This document shows positions 1 to 11,668 of a stretch of 64,000 bases of DNA, one piece after another. Every line of letters starts with the position of its first letter. Position 1 is the first letter of the stretch. The DNA comes from Calliopum simillimum (lineage: Eukaryota > Arthropoda > Insecta > Diptera > Lauxaniidae), in contig OX638369.1 of the NCBI GenBank assembly GCA_951812925.1, positions 57,426,228 through 57,490,227 on the forward strand. Reading direction: 5' to 3'. The notes below the pieces were generated by a model that saw only the letters and a list, made by a program, of their open reading frames with translations, was not told where the DNA came from and made no database searches. Made by a program: the position numbers and the translations under genes.

Positions 1-7
1 AGCTCTG

Positions 8-383
8 ATGGAAGTAGAGATGACGGTCAATTCACGACCGCTAACGTTCGTGTCGTTAGAGCATGCAGATGATGAAGCCATTACACCAAATACTTGGCTT
101 TTAGGTAGTTCTTCAGGCGCTAAGCCTTTTTGCGACACTGAAAATTTGGACTTAAGAATGAATCTTCGCCAAAGTCAACATTTTGCCAACCTATTTTGGA
201 AAAGATGGTTACGAGAGGTGTTACCAACACTTACACGACGTGGCAAATGGTGTCACAAAGTTAAGCCCATAGCTGTGAATGACATCGTCGTAATTGTCGA
301 CGAAAGCCAAAATCGTTACGTATGGCTGAAAGGCAGAGTACTCGAAACAACAATAGCGGCTGATGGTCAAGTCCGTCGCGCGA
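8..383 (+). pseudogene. Bel/Pao retrotransposon pol C-terminus (integrase tail, DUF5641-like)
   Basis: The reading frame carries the end of a Bel/Pao-type integrase: NSRPLTFVSLE, then TPNTWLLGSSSG, a QSQHFANLFWKRWLREVLPTL block, LTRRGKWCHKVKPIAVNDIV and a VWLKGRVLE/DGQVRRA block. In complete elements this part binds DNA during integration. The fragment begins at the window edge, so the 5' part lies outside. After about 383 the frame stays open to 583 but turns into low-complexity hydrophobic residues that do not fit the family, so the true 3' end is probably truncated or rearranged. No long terminal repeat could be recognised after it. Family assignment is confident; completeness cannot be judged. 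Confidence 0.85.
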
Positions 384-2700
384 TGTCGGCAGAAATTGAG
401 GAAAGCTTTCCGAAGCCGCTTACCAGGGGGAGAACTGTTACCGACAACTATAAATATTTATTTACGCAACACCCTATGCTATTGTTAATTTTGTTTTGGA
501 GCATAATTTATGCTGCAGTTATGATTTTCTATTTTTCTACAATAATGCAGATATTGCATATTTTTCTTTGTTCTTATTTATAAGAGATCGTGTCTGCGTT
601 AACTTTGATTTGTCATTGATTTAGATTGAAGAATTCGTCAGCGCAGCACGCAAATACTAAATAATTTTAAAGTCTTTCTTTTCCATAAATAATAAAAATA
701 AAGTAAATTATAAAGTTTAACCAACTTTCTTTTATTTAAAATTTGGAAATAAATTCTATTAAAAATTAGTAATTCGCGTAACAAATGGTATTCAAGTCAT
801 ATTTTCTTTACTAAATCAAAAAAATTTTAATTGCCTTGTTTTTGTTCTGTTTTTTATTGAAATAACTCCTATTGAAATAACACAAAAAAAAAAAAATAAA
901 TAACGCCCCAAAAGTAAAAATAACGCCCACAAAAAAAAAAGAAATAACGCCCAAATACAAAAGCGAAATAACGCCCAAATTATTTTCATATAAATTTGGG
1001 CGATAATCATTTTGGAAATAACGCCCAAAAATTTGGGCATTTTTGTGTTTGTGCGTTATTTCGTTTTTATTTATGGGCCTTATTTCTTAACGCCGTTTTA
1101 TTGATAAATGCATTTTATAAAACAAATTTCTGTCAAATTGTATCTATAGCAGTGTTTGTACCTTACATGTCCGCGTTATTTCCGCATACAAGTCAAAAGT
1201 GTAAGCAATATCTTTTTGAACAGTTTTAGTAAATTTTTTGCTATTTGGAACAAAACAGAAAAGTTAATTTATCATCCCTGGTATAATGACAAATGTGAAA
1301 CGAAAAGAAAACAAAAAACATTAAGTCAGTGTCAGTCAGCTTTTCGTCTTTCTCTTGGTGCTGTATCCTCTTTTCAGCTCTGTGTGACGAATTTTATCTT
1401 TGTTAATATTGAAAAATTTGCTTTTAATTTTACTTGACTTAGGCGCAAAATATTAAAATAATTTTAACTTTGCACACATTAACACACAAATACCTTTCTA
1501 ATGGTGTATAATTCAAAGTCGTGCTCCATTTCTAACATAGTAAAAAAGGTAGGACAAATTTTAGTCTTGCGTTTTAATATATAGATTCCTTTGGGGTGCC
1601 TAGAACACATTATTTTTTTCATTTTATGTTTTATGATATCTCGTCGCTAGCTTGAACAAAAGCCCTAATTGACTTTTTTTGAGGTGTTGGTCTTCAGGAA
1701 TATGTAATAAACTGGATTTAAAAAATGTCAATTAAGGCCGTTTTACAAGTGAGTGACGATGTAATATTGTTTAAAGGTATTTTTACGTTTTGATGATATT
1801 AACTTCCATTGCATCCTAATTTTCATCTTTTCCAGTGTTGACTTAAAAAGTAATTTTAAAAGATGCATTTTTTTTCCATAAAATTCAAGCGGACTATCAT
1901 TATTATCTTTGATTCCAGATTTTCAAACTGGACAGGTTAAAGTAAATATACAAGAATTTTACTTTATTTTCAAGCAGAATTCGATGGCGAAATTATTGAT
2001 TTTTCGAATCCCATTTTTTTTTTGTATAAAGAGCAGACTTTTTGAACTAAGAATATTCTATAGTGTTCTGAAGTTCCCTTTTTTTAATCCCAGTGTATTA
2101 TTTCATTCTTTGAAGCCTAGTGAGGTCAGAAAACGATACAGAATTAATATGAATAGCCCTAAGCTCCTCTTGGGAGCAACAGAAGGTTATAACATAATAA
2201 AATGTGTACACAAAGATAGAAAGAAAAATATTGTCTTTACATATCTACGTCTTTCTATTTAAGATAAAAAAAAACCTGTCTATTCGTCGGTTAATTTTGA
2301 ATGTTAATTTATTCAGACATATATTTAAATGTTAAGAATGTTTGTAATACCTTCCATTTCATTTAAATAATAAGACTTGTTCTAAAAAACATGGGATCTA
2401 ATCTTCTTAGAAATACGTTTCGTATGTATTTTAAAGCGATTCGGTACATTTCTTAACAGAAATTTTTCAAGTATGTTTTGTGCTTAATATAGCTACTTAC
2501 TTTGTGAAAAGTTATGGTAAAGTGTAAATATTTGAATTTATTTATTTTTACTAAAAGGTCATAAAAATCATGTATGAAGGTGACATTCAATCACTTTCTA
2601 ATTATATGCAAAATTGATTGCTATTCATTGCCAATTATTTTCAAATCAAATTTAATAAAAGTAAGCAAAGTAGTGTAGTTATAAAATTAAATAATAATTT
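384..2700. other. AT-rich intergenic stretch with an ATAACGCCCA repeat cluster
   Basis: No supportable gene. Open frames here are short and low in complexity. The one clear structure is at about 895-1085: the decamer ATAACGCCCA or near copies at about 900, 919, 944, 968 and 1018, with inverted partners near 1003 and 1050, so the block can fold back. Remainder: nothing recognised. Confidence 0.5.
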
Positions 2701-3639
2701 AAAATGTATGCAAGCCCAATAGTGAGAAAAAGAGCACTCATACTTGTCGCCGGTCTCAAAAGGTTAAAAGTGTCAACAAACCAAAAGATATGGGAAAATT
2801 TAAATCAACTAAGCAGCAAAAGTTGGGAAGTCAACGATTCTCTAAAGAAGAGCAACAAAGTTAAAAGCTAAGATGAACGAAATGAAAAAAAAAAAAACAA
2901 CTTCATAAATAATTTAACAGCATGAACGAACAAAAAGTGGAGGCATCAGCAGCAGTAGCAGATTAAATCTTTAAACAACGAGCGTGCTATTTAGCATTAG
3001 CAGCCTGTAGCACAGACAACTTTGGATACTTTTTTTCCTCTTTTGCTTTGCAGCACTGCAGATGTGGTGCGACAGCGTTCATTGTTGTTTTTGTTGTTAT
3101 ATAAGCAAAACGTGACCTTGACAAGGATGTTTTGTTTTTATTATTTCAACTCAAGTTGTTGACATTTAAAGAAAAACAAGTTACACCTACTAACTATATG
3201 ATGCAGAATGTTAAGGTAAGCCTATGTAGTCTGTACTCGGAGGAGTTACTTTTCTTAACAAAAGACGACTTTTGTCGTTAACCTTTTTTTATCTTTCAAC
3301 ATAGACTACAATTAGGTACAGTCAAACCAAATAACTTCGTTAAGTTGGGTAGTTTGCGGGGTAAAAGTCATGTGTGGATGAAAATGACTCAATACGTACA
3401 TAAGTATATCATACTTTGCAGGACTAAGCTTTGAAGATTTTTATTTACTACGACATTTTGTAGCTTTTTATGTATATATGTACGTGTGTATGTATTTATA
3501 CTACTTTAATATTTAAGATAAAATCGAAAAAAAAAATTAATGCATCAACTTCATCCGCTTATGTAATCCATTATAATTAAGGACTTGAAAAATAATTTTT
3601 GCCATATATTAAAGTACAGACTATTGATAATAATATAAA
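2701..3639. other. Unassigned stretch
   Basis: Less repetitive than its surroundings at 2700-3120, with CAG-rich and TTGTTG-rich runs typical of fly non-coding DNA. No open frame, splice pattern or RNA gene could be supported. Confidence 0.4.
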
Positions 3640-6245
3640 ACCAGTAAGGGTGTAACCTTTGGCCTGGCTCAAAATTAAATACCCTACGCTGCAGTATTTT
3701 AAAAATTTTTCATAAATGGGAGGTGACATCCCCTCTTGTCCGAGCTCACCACGTTTTTGCTCAGAGCTTGCATTTATAGTTCTTGATGTCTGAGTGAAAT
3801 TTGGTTGGATTGTCTCAAAAAACGTTTTCAGTATAGCGTTTTGAAGCTTTTGCTTATATGGGAGGTGCCACGCCCTATTGTTCGATTTCGCCCAGTTTTT
3901 GCGCAGAGCTCGCGCTTACAATTCCAAGTATTCATGTGTACTAGAGTTCGCCTTGTGGCCGAAATTCGACCATTTCGATTTGACCATAAAATAAAGGAAA
4001 AAGTTTTTATACCCTTCCTTGGCTTTTAATATTCTTCCTTATGATTCGGGCTATCTGCATTGGTGCAACAGCTAAGTTGCAATATCGTACTTTCCATTTA
4101 GAGGCGTGTTACTCCTACTAAAGAGCAAACAGTTTTTGATATCTTTCTATACCAAAATTCATAAAAATCAATCATGCTATCGTGCTATATAGTGCCAACT
4201 CTATATCTATACCAAATTTCATAAAAATCGTATGCAGTATTTTTGCCGTGAGAGCGTTTTTTCTATTTAGGGGCGTGGCACCTCCCACTGAAAATTATAA
4301 TGCTCATATAATCGTTCCTTAGTGCTAACCCTATCTTCATACCAAATTTCGTTAAAATCGATGCAGCGGTTTAGCTGTGAGAGCGTTTTTTTCATTTAGG
4401 GGCGTGGCACCGCCCACTGAAAAACGTAATGGTCATATAATCGTTCCTTAGTGCTAACCCTATCTTCATACCAAATTTCGTTGAAACCGATGCAGCGGCT
4501 TAGCCGTGAGAGCGTTTTTTCCATTTAGGGGCGTGGCACCTCCCACTGAAAAACATAATGGTCATATTAGCGTTCCTTAGTGCTAACCCTACCTCCATAC
4601 CAAGTTTCGTTAAAATCGATGCAGCGGCTTAGCCGTGAGAGCGTTTTTTCTATTTAGGGGCGTGGCACCTCCCACTGAAAAACATAATGCTCATATAATC
4701 GTTCCTTAGTGCTAATCCTATCTTCATACCAAATTTCATTGAAATCGATGCAGCGGTTTAGCTGTGAGAGCGTTTTTTCCATTTAGGGGAGTGGCACCGC
4801 CCACTTTAAAAAAAAATATAGTCCTATGCACTGCTCCTCCTCACAACTTTTCCAACAAAAAAAAATCAAGCAAATCGGTTAAGATTTAGGTATAAAAACA
4901 GGGACCTAACCGATTTCGTTTGCCTATTTATATATCGATACGCCCAACGTAAAAGTTGGTAACTCGAAAATCGTAGTTTTGAGTAATGAGCATTTTTGTA
5001 TTTTAACTTTTTTGTTTTTTTGTATGAAAACCTATGTAAAATAAATTTAGGTTGTGACTTCAAAAATAGCGCTCAGGCTTTCAAATTTCAAGCTAGAGGT
5101 ACCAAAATTTGACACAAAATAGAACCAAATGTGTAGATTTCAAAAAACGCTGTCCCGTAAAAAGTTGGTAACTTGAGTAACCAACTTTTACGTTGGAGGT
5201 ATCGATATAGATAACATCCAAATTTAATTTATTTTATCTAACAACGCAGCACGACGTTTAAAAATCTTTATCTAACAACGCAGCACGACGTTTGAAAATC
5301 TAATTTCAACAGGTTGCGTACCGCTACAACAACAGAATCAGCGTTTTTTCCATTTAGGGGCGTGGCACCTCCCACTGAAAAACATAATGGTCATATTATC
5401 GTTCCTTAGTGCTAACCCTACCTCCATACCAAGTTTCGTTAAAATCGTGGCACCTCCCACTGAAAAACATAATGCTCATATAATCGTTCCTTAGTGCTAA
5501 TCCTATCTTCATACCAAATTTCATTGAAATCGATGCAGCGGTTTAGCTGTGAGAGCGTTTTTTCCATTTAGGGGAGTGGCACCGCCCACTTTAAAAAAAA
5601 ATATAGTCCTATGCACTGCTCCTCTTCACAACCTTTCCAACAAAAAAAAATCAAGCAAATCGGTTAAGATTTAGGTATAGAAACAGGGACCTAACCGATT
5701 TCGTTTGCCTATTTATATATAGATAACATCCAAATTTAATTTATTTTATCTAACAACGTAGCACGACGTTTGAAAATCTTATTTCAACAGGTTGCGTACC
5801 GCTACAACAACAGAATCAGCGTTTTTTCCATTTAGGGGCGTGGCACCTCCCACTGAAAAACATAATGGTCATATTATCGTTCCTTAGTGCTAACCCTACC
5901 TCCATACCAAGTTTCGTTAAAATCGATGCAGCGGCTTAGCCGTGAGAGCGTTTTTTCCATTTAGGGGCGTGGCACCTCCCACTGAAAAACATAATGCTCA
6001 TATAATCGTTCCTTAGTGCTAATCCTATCTTCATACCAAATTTCATTAAAATCGGTGCAGCGGTTTAGCTGTGAGAGCGTTTTTTCCATTTAGGGGAGTG
6101 GCACCGCCCACTTTAAAAAAAAATATAGTCCTATGCACTGCTCCTTCTCACAACCTTTCCAACAAAAAAAAATCAAGCAAATCGGTTAAGATTTAGGTAT
6201 AGAAACAGGGACCTAACCGATTTCGTTTGCCTATTTATATATAGA
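3640..6245 (+). repeat. Complex tandem block of the GCCACGCCC dispersed repeat family
   Basis: The block starts with the family's 5' end (CCAGTAAGGGTG, then GGCCTGGC). From about 4250 to 4805 it holds five modules of about 129 bp, each with GAGAGCGTTTTTT, then GGGGCGTGGCACC, GTTCCTTAGTGCTAA and ATACCAAATTTC. The end segment (from about 4804 to the GGGACCTAACCGATTT motif) then recurs at about 5591 and 6112, separated by a spacer that starts GATAACATCC, so two further composite units follow (about 5341-5818 and 5819-6245). The spacer contains a 36-bp duplication with ACGCAGCACGACGTTT. The first unit is interrupted by a separate element at 4936-5205. Non-coding. Confidence 0.85.
4936..5205. mobile_element. 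270-bp TIR element (MITE) with empty-site paralogue
   Basis: Terminal inverted repeats of about 30 bp start CGATAC and share CCAACGTAAAAGTTGGT. A four-base duplication ATAT flanks both ends (4932-4935, 5206-5209). The uninterrupted version of the same host sequence is present in this window at about 5711-5740, so the insertion limits are read directly. Too short to code for a transposase. Confidence 0.85.
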
Positions 6246-6500
6246 TTTTGGTTGCATTGTCGTCAATGGTTGTAGTGGGGGCCAGTTTGATATCAGTTTG
6301 TAGTTTATAGGAGCAAATAAATTTGAATCGTGACGAAAACAAATTACATTTTTGGTTTTTTGCTTCTGAAATAATTTGTGTTTTGTGTCACTTGAATTAT
6401 GTGTATTGTTAATGTTGTTATGAATGTAATTTATTAAATTAAATTAACTTTATTTAATTTGTTTTAAGAAAATTTAAATCCAAATGAAAACAAAAATATT
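6246..6500. other. Unassigned AT-rich stretch
   Basis: No gene or repeat boundary could be supported between the tandem block and the next repeat copy. Confidence 0.3.
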
Positions 6501-6848
6501 ACTATAGGACTACTTTATACCACAATTGAGGCTATGAGTGCAATAGTGGCCTAACCCTCACTTCGTTAAAAAATCAAAAGCAAATAACTTGTTCTCGTAT
6601 CGATTCAGGTTATGTACTTTTGCTTTATCAACGAAGTAAAGGTTAGGCCACTGTTGCGCTCATAGCCTGAATTAGCCCCGGACTGGTGTAAAAGTAATGC
6701 ATAAGGGGCCAGTTGAAATTTCGTAGGACATCAACACTCGAAAAATAACAGTTGCTTGTATGCAAAAGGGATGAAGACGGACTAGTACTGGTTGGTAGAG
6801 GACTAGTTAATGGACCACTCTTAAGCTAGTCCGTTTGCCTGCAGGGAA
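6501..6848 (+). repeat. Dispersed repeat copy 1 (partner at 58311-58557)
   Basis: About 170 bp near the right end (from TAGCCCCGGACTGGTGTAAA to GTCCGTTTGCCTGCAGGG) matches 58380-58557 at most positions, including GACATCAACAC, ACAGTTGCTT and CTCTTAA-CTAGTCCG. The left part (ACTATAGGA, then ATACCACAA) also matches but is shorter. The copy is split by the hairpin element at 6528-6669. Confidence 0.75.
6528..6669. mobile_element. 142-bp hairpin MITE
   Basis: Arms of about 40 bp are almost perfect inverted copies (GAGGCTATGAG, then CAGTGGCCTAACC or a one-base variant, then CTTCGTT). AATT flanks both ends (6524-6527, 6670-6673). In the partner repeat at about 58376 the host sequence reads ACCACAACTAGCC without the insert, giving an empty site. 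Confidence 0.8.
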
Positions 6849-7613
6849 ATTTTTTAAATTCTCTCACAAATTTATTAATGATGAGAGAATTTGACACAGT
6901 GCTGAGTAAAATTTTTACTCGGTACTCTGTGTGAAATTTTCACCAAATGTACCTTGGTTTTATTTAGATGATTCTTAGACCAAAAATAATTAGGTAAAAA
7001 TAAAGTTTTTTTCGGTCGTTCTAGGTTTGAGAATTTTACTAAAATAACAGTTTGTACTCCAGAACACCCTTAAATTTCTGAAAACTGTACCATTAGTTTT
7101 ATTAAGATAACAAGATAGAGCCATTTATGTGACTTAAATCGCGCTCACCGCTTTTTTTCAATTTTGAAAATGAGTTTTTTTTTTTTTGAAACAAATTTCA
7201 CATTTCAACGCCTTGAAAAAATTAATTAAAATGGGTCAAACGCTAAGGCCCACACGAATGAGTATACACAAAAGTACATCTGTACTAAACAAGAGAAAAA
7301 CGGAAGAGGAAAATTGTTTTTTTAAATTTTAGACTTTATGAAAAGTACTAGAATAAAGCAGTATTATTCGTTACAAAGCTTATATTCTTCAACAAATTAA
7401 GGATCTTTTTTTGAAGCTTGTTTAGAAAAACTATCTTAAAAATTTTCCCAAAAAAGTTTTTTACTAAAATTAATTTTTTTGTTGAATATTAACTAAAAAC
7501 AAATTCAAAAAATGTAATGGGAGAGTTAAGAAGATAACTCTCTATTGATTCGAGACAGTGTCAACGTTTTCAGCTTCAATAACTATTTTACTAATCCGAA
7601 ACAATATTAGTGA
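6849..7613. other. Unassigned AT-rich stretch
   Basis: Low-complexity sequence with no supportable gene or repeat boundaries. Confidence 0.3.
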
Positions 7614-9097
7614 TGTACACTAGGCATGCGCTTATTTTACGATTTTCTGATTTTCGTTCATGCCGCTCCCTGAAATCCTTCTAATGGTCATAAAAACAAA
7701 TACTATGAAGTTTCACGGGGATCGGATAACGATAACCCGGCCCGCAAGAGAGGTCAAGGTCAAGTTGAGGTTTCAGGCAAAAAATAATGAAAATTTTTTT
7801 AAACTTAATTAAATTAGTCAAAGCATAACTTTATCTTATAGCAAATTTAAATACCTTTCCAACAAGCTATAATTGTTTAAAATCGGGTAATAAATAGGAA
7901 TTCTATGAATTTTTCTTTTAGGGCATTAACAAAATTGCCGCAAAATACCATATGGGCAAATCCGAAAAAAGGTCAACCAAGAGAAAAATAATAAAGTTGC
8001 CGTAACAGCGCATTTGCCGTTAGGTGAGCGGGAGCGCCCTGAAATAACTAGGAGTTTTTAATATGCTTTCTAAGGGTTCATTCCTTATTCCGGGTTTCTT
8101 AAAAATTGGTGCAACGGTTTAGCCGCGGCAATGCATTTCGCCTTTAGGGGCGTGGCACTGGTAGCTACATAACAAAACGCCTCTAATAAGGTTACATTCA
8201 AAATTTCATAAAAATCGATGCAGTGGTTGAGCTGCAACAGCGTATTTTCACCGTAAGATGCGGTGCCAAGAAAAAATTTTACTTCTGTATGCACTGCACT
8301 TCTTTACAACCTTTTCCAGAGGTTAATAAAGCGAATATATTGTGTTTAAGTTAGTTGAAAAGAGGTTGCATCAATTTTCGTTAGCCTATATGTATATATA
8401 AAATAAAAATTGTAACGTTCGCAACGTAACGTGCGCAACACACAAAAGTTAAATTTTTGTACGAACGAAGGACTCTTTGATTCCCTCAAAAGTAGTTTCG
8501 ATAAGCTCAAATATTCTTCTTTCTTTAGAGGATTTTGCTTTTTTTGTTTATACTGGAAAATTCGGTAAAAATTTTGAAAATGTACATTGATCTCCACTAC
8601 GACTTCTGTTTTTTGTAACGTGCAAACAGCACTTTATGCACACTTATATTGTAACTGATAAAAGCTAAGAAATGTTTTTAAATGCCTTTTGAAAGTACTC
8701 TCAAATGGTAACATACCACTGCAGGTAAATTAATAATTTAACATTCAGAGCGCCTTCAGGATTAAAAAATATGTGTTCGAATGTAACGTTCGCAACGCAG
8801 GATTTGCCCATATGTAGTAGAACAGCATTTTGCGGCAATTTTGCTAATGTCGATAAAAGAAAAATTCACAGAATTCGTATTTATTACCCGATTTTAAACA
8901 ATTATAGCTTGTTGGAAAGGTATTTAAATTGCTATAAGATAAAGTTATGCTTTGACTAATTTAATTAAGTTTAAAAAAAATTTTCATTATGTTTTGCCTG
9001 AAACCTCAACTTGACCTTGACCCCATTAGAAGGATTTCAGGGAGCGGCATGAACGAAAATCAGAAAATCGTAAAATAAGCGCATGGCTAATGTACAC
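7614..9097. repeat. 1.5-kb foldback (palindromic) element
   Basis: The outer arms (7614-7962 and about 8801-9097) are inverted copies: both end in TGTACAC next to a GCGC/GCATG block and share ATTTTCTGATTTTCGTTCATG, TTGAGGTTTCAGGC, ACCTTTCCAACAAGC and ATTTGCCCATATG in opposite orientation. The left arm holds about 60 bp (around 7690-7755) that the right arm lacks. The spacer contains a fragment of the GCCACGCCC repeat (about 8090-8290) and the 16-mer TGTAACGTTCGCAACG twice (8411, 8780). No coding capacity seen. Confidence 0.8.
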
Positions 9098-9155
9098 ACC
9101 TATCCTCAATCAAAAATAAGTTTCATGAAATGCCTAACGTAATAGTTCACGGCAT

Positions 9156-9575
9156 CTTATTCCAGCTATTTCATAGTTTCAAAATCTGTTCGGAATGAAA
9201 TCCTAGCTGATCGTTTTGCTCTTTTCTATTAAATACATCGCTTAGTACTATTTTTCTTCTTCAAAATCAGCTATGAATTGGTCTTGTATGATTTTTCCTT
9301 AAAAATTTTATGACATGAGAAACCATGTACGATTTTGAAGTTTTATGAATCATTTTAAAGCAGTCATAACTTTTTAAGGAGCAAAAGAAAAATAGTACTA
9401 AAACAATTTTGTGCGTCCTCTATATAACCTTAAAAATGGTGTTTTTGAACTTTTAGGTTAGAATATCTCAAAAACCATACGTGATAGAGTAATTATGAGA
9501 CCGGATTCGGTTTCAGCACCAACAGCTAGGATTTTATTCGGAATGGATTTCGAAACTTTGAAATTGCTGGAATAT
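9156..9575. repeat. Inverted-repeat element related to the 61.6 kb repeat
   Basis: Imperfect inverted arms of about 55 bp (9156-9211 and 9533-9575 onwards) share TTCCAGC-ATTTC, GTTTC-AAATC, TTCGGAAT and AATCCTAGCTG in opposite orientation. The interior (9395-9515: AATTTTGTGCGT, then TGTTTTTGAAC) matches 61735-61860 directly, while 9240-9315 matches 61640-61730 only as the reverse complement. Both therefore belong to one family with internal rearrangement. Confidence 0.65.
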
Positions 9576-9826
9576 CATGAGAAACTTTTCTCGTTGAAGA
9601 TAATGTAATCTGTAAATATAAATTACGAAATATCCTGGAGCTTTATGCTGTTTAATCTATATGAAGGGATCGAAACCGATAAATAATTCAAGAGCAAATG
9701 CTGAATTTCTGTAAACGAAATGGTCAGACTACTAAGGCACGATTTTTCTCCACTGATTTATCCCCGTTTAAATTTTTTTGTTATCCTCAGAGACAAGATT
9801 AAGCTAAGCATTTACTCTTTACTCAC

Positions 9827-10095
9827 GTATTGAAGGTCTTCTGATAATCCTTAATCTGCTTGCGTGAAAACTCATGGAATTCAGTGTAAACATTGACAAC
9901 CTTGAAGGTATGAGCCACCTCGATGCCTGCCTCCTGTGAATCCATGATAACCTGGCGACGATTGAGAATATGTGTTAACTCCGAAGTATCGGAGCCGGCA
10001 TTACCCGATGATGAACGACGTTCGCTTGTTGTATTCGAATATGTGGGTGCGCCCACCGAGGACGAAGCCGAAGATGCATTTGAAGATACTGACAT
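9827..10095 (-). CDS. Swip-1: Swiprosin-1 (EFHD-type EF-hand protein), first coding exon
   Basis: Swiprosins are calcium-binding, actin-bundling proteins of the cell cortex. This exon encodes 89 codons plus two bases. It begins MSVSSNASSASS and is serine-rich for the first 35 residues. It then has SELTHILNRRQVIMDSQEAG and ends in VNVYTEFHEFSRKQIKDYQ, the conserved lead-in to the first EF hand. The ATG at 10095 was chosen because the fly protein, as I remember it, starts with the same residues. The frame ends at a good donor, GTGAGT (9826-9821 on the minus strand), splitting a codon in phase 2. The EF-hand exons are not found in the 9.8 kb downstream on this strand, so the first intron is longer than that. 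The reading frame is intact. Confidence 0.9.
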
Positions 10096-11394
10096 GATGC
10101 TGACGACTGTTGAAACTTTTGGAAAATGTCAATTAAAACTCTAAGCACTTCAGTTCACAGACACAAAAAATTAAAATCTTCCGGTCGTCTTTTAATTGTT
10201 GTTGTTGTTTTTGTTAATATTGTACAAGACAAGTGGATGCAGCTGTTTCCAATAACGAAAATAAAAACCAAAAAGGAAAATTTTCTACGCGTCTAAAAGG
10301 ACGAAAGACAAAAACACACATAAAGGGAATTCCAAAGGGCGGAATGTGGGTGTCTTCTTTTTTTTTTGTTATTTTTGTGCGCAAATTCTTTTGCCCTTGC
10401 CGCCGACTTTCTGCAGGATACAAACAAAATAAAAGATTTTTACTAGTCCTTTTATTAATAATTTTTTGCTTGATATAAACTTCTTTTCGGTTTAATTGTT
10501 TTTGAATATGGACAATTCAATTAAAATTAATTCACAACGAGAATACGTTATATATAACACACAAAAACAACAAAATCGGTTAACGGTCAGAAAACACAAA
10601 TGTGCGACACGACACAACCTTCCTATACAAATTTTAAAAATGTACTGAATTTCCCCATGGTTTTTGTTTTGTTACTGACTGACAGTTAATTGTAATAGAT
10701 GAGCTGTTGTCAAAAATAATTTGTAATAAATGAAATACTTTCAAAACGGTACTGTAATATTACAGTGATGGCAACAAGTAGTATGTTAAAGCTCACATAG
10801 CGAAAACCCATCATGTAATCTTCAACTAAATCTGAAAATAGCCGTAAGTCCAAAAATAAATTTCAGGTGGAAACAGGCTAGTCAATAAATAAAGAGATTT
10901 ATTTTTGACAGTAAATGTCATAAGCGGAAAGAAAAGTTGTTCTTGTTTTTCTTTTAAATATCTATTCTCTATTTGCTTTTTTAACAATCTAGGCCAAGTG
11001 TCAAAGTTATAGTGAGCCACTTGATCAAAATTGGTGGCCATGTTGAGATTTATACGAAGATTTAAAATAAATTTTGTCAGAAGTTGATTATTCTTTGTAT
11101 GGTAAGTCATGTGACTTACTGCCATACCTAAATTGGAGCGTAAGTTGAGCGTCAGGCGTATTTGACCAACTTTGTCTTTTTCATGTTCATACAATTTATA
11201 AGAAGCAAACTGAAACAGAGCAGGTTAAATTACGCTGACGCTCGACTAACGCTTCAATTTCGATATGACAGTTAGAGCTAGATTAAGAGTTAAATCTTGT
11301 AACATTCAAACATAAATCACCTCATAAATCTCCGGTGAAAAAATTTTGCTACAACTTGCCAATTATTGGAGGACATTTTGTGATTTGTAAACAG
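10096..11394. other. Upstream of Swip-1: 5' UTR / promoter side and short inverted repeat
   Basis: Immediately upstream of the Swip-1 ATG on the minus strand should lie the 5' UTR and promoter; no TATA box or splice pair could be fixed. At 11126-11161 and 11226-11262 there is an imperfect inverted repeat of about 35 bp (GAGCGTCAGGCGTATTT against an opposed copy). The minus-strand frame at 10826-11194 has no recognisable features. Confidence 0.4.
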
Positions 11395-11518
11395 CAGTGG
11401 ACGGCAAAGTTAATAAAAGAGTTTACGTTTGAGAGAAGAAATATAAGAGATAAAAAAAAGAAAACCGAGATAGATAGAAAAAAGATAGCTCAATTGAGCT
11501 ATGCAGTGCAGATCACTG
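11395..11518. mobile_element. hAT-type MITE, copy 1 (124 bp)
   Basis: The left end reads CAGTGGACGGCAAA and the right end is the inverted GATCACTG. Eight-base flanks GTAAACAG and CTATACAG agree at six positions, consistent with an old 8-bp target duplication. The ends match the better-preserved copy at 37254-37382. Non-coding. Confidence 0.7.
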
Positions 11519-11668
11519 CTATACAGGGTGTAACGCAAAAGATTACGAAGCTTCTGGGAGGAGATTGAGGAGGCCTCGATTAACAAAAAATTGCATCTGA
11601 GGGGGAGTCTAAAATGTACCCCTGAGGCACAGGGTTAAAACTGATTTTCTGACTTGTTTTAGAAAAAA

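Noticed and set aside
9923..10144. Plus-strand frame opposite Swip-1
   Set aside because: Shadow of the minus-strand coding exon.
10826..11194. 122-codon minus-strand open frame
   Set aside because: No recognisable motif, composition like the surrounding AT-rich DNA, overlaps a short inverted repeat; not supportable as a gene.
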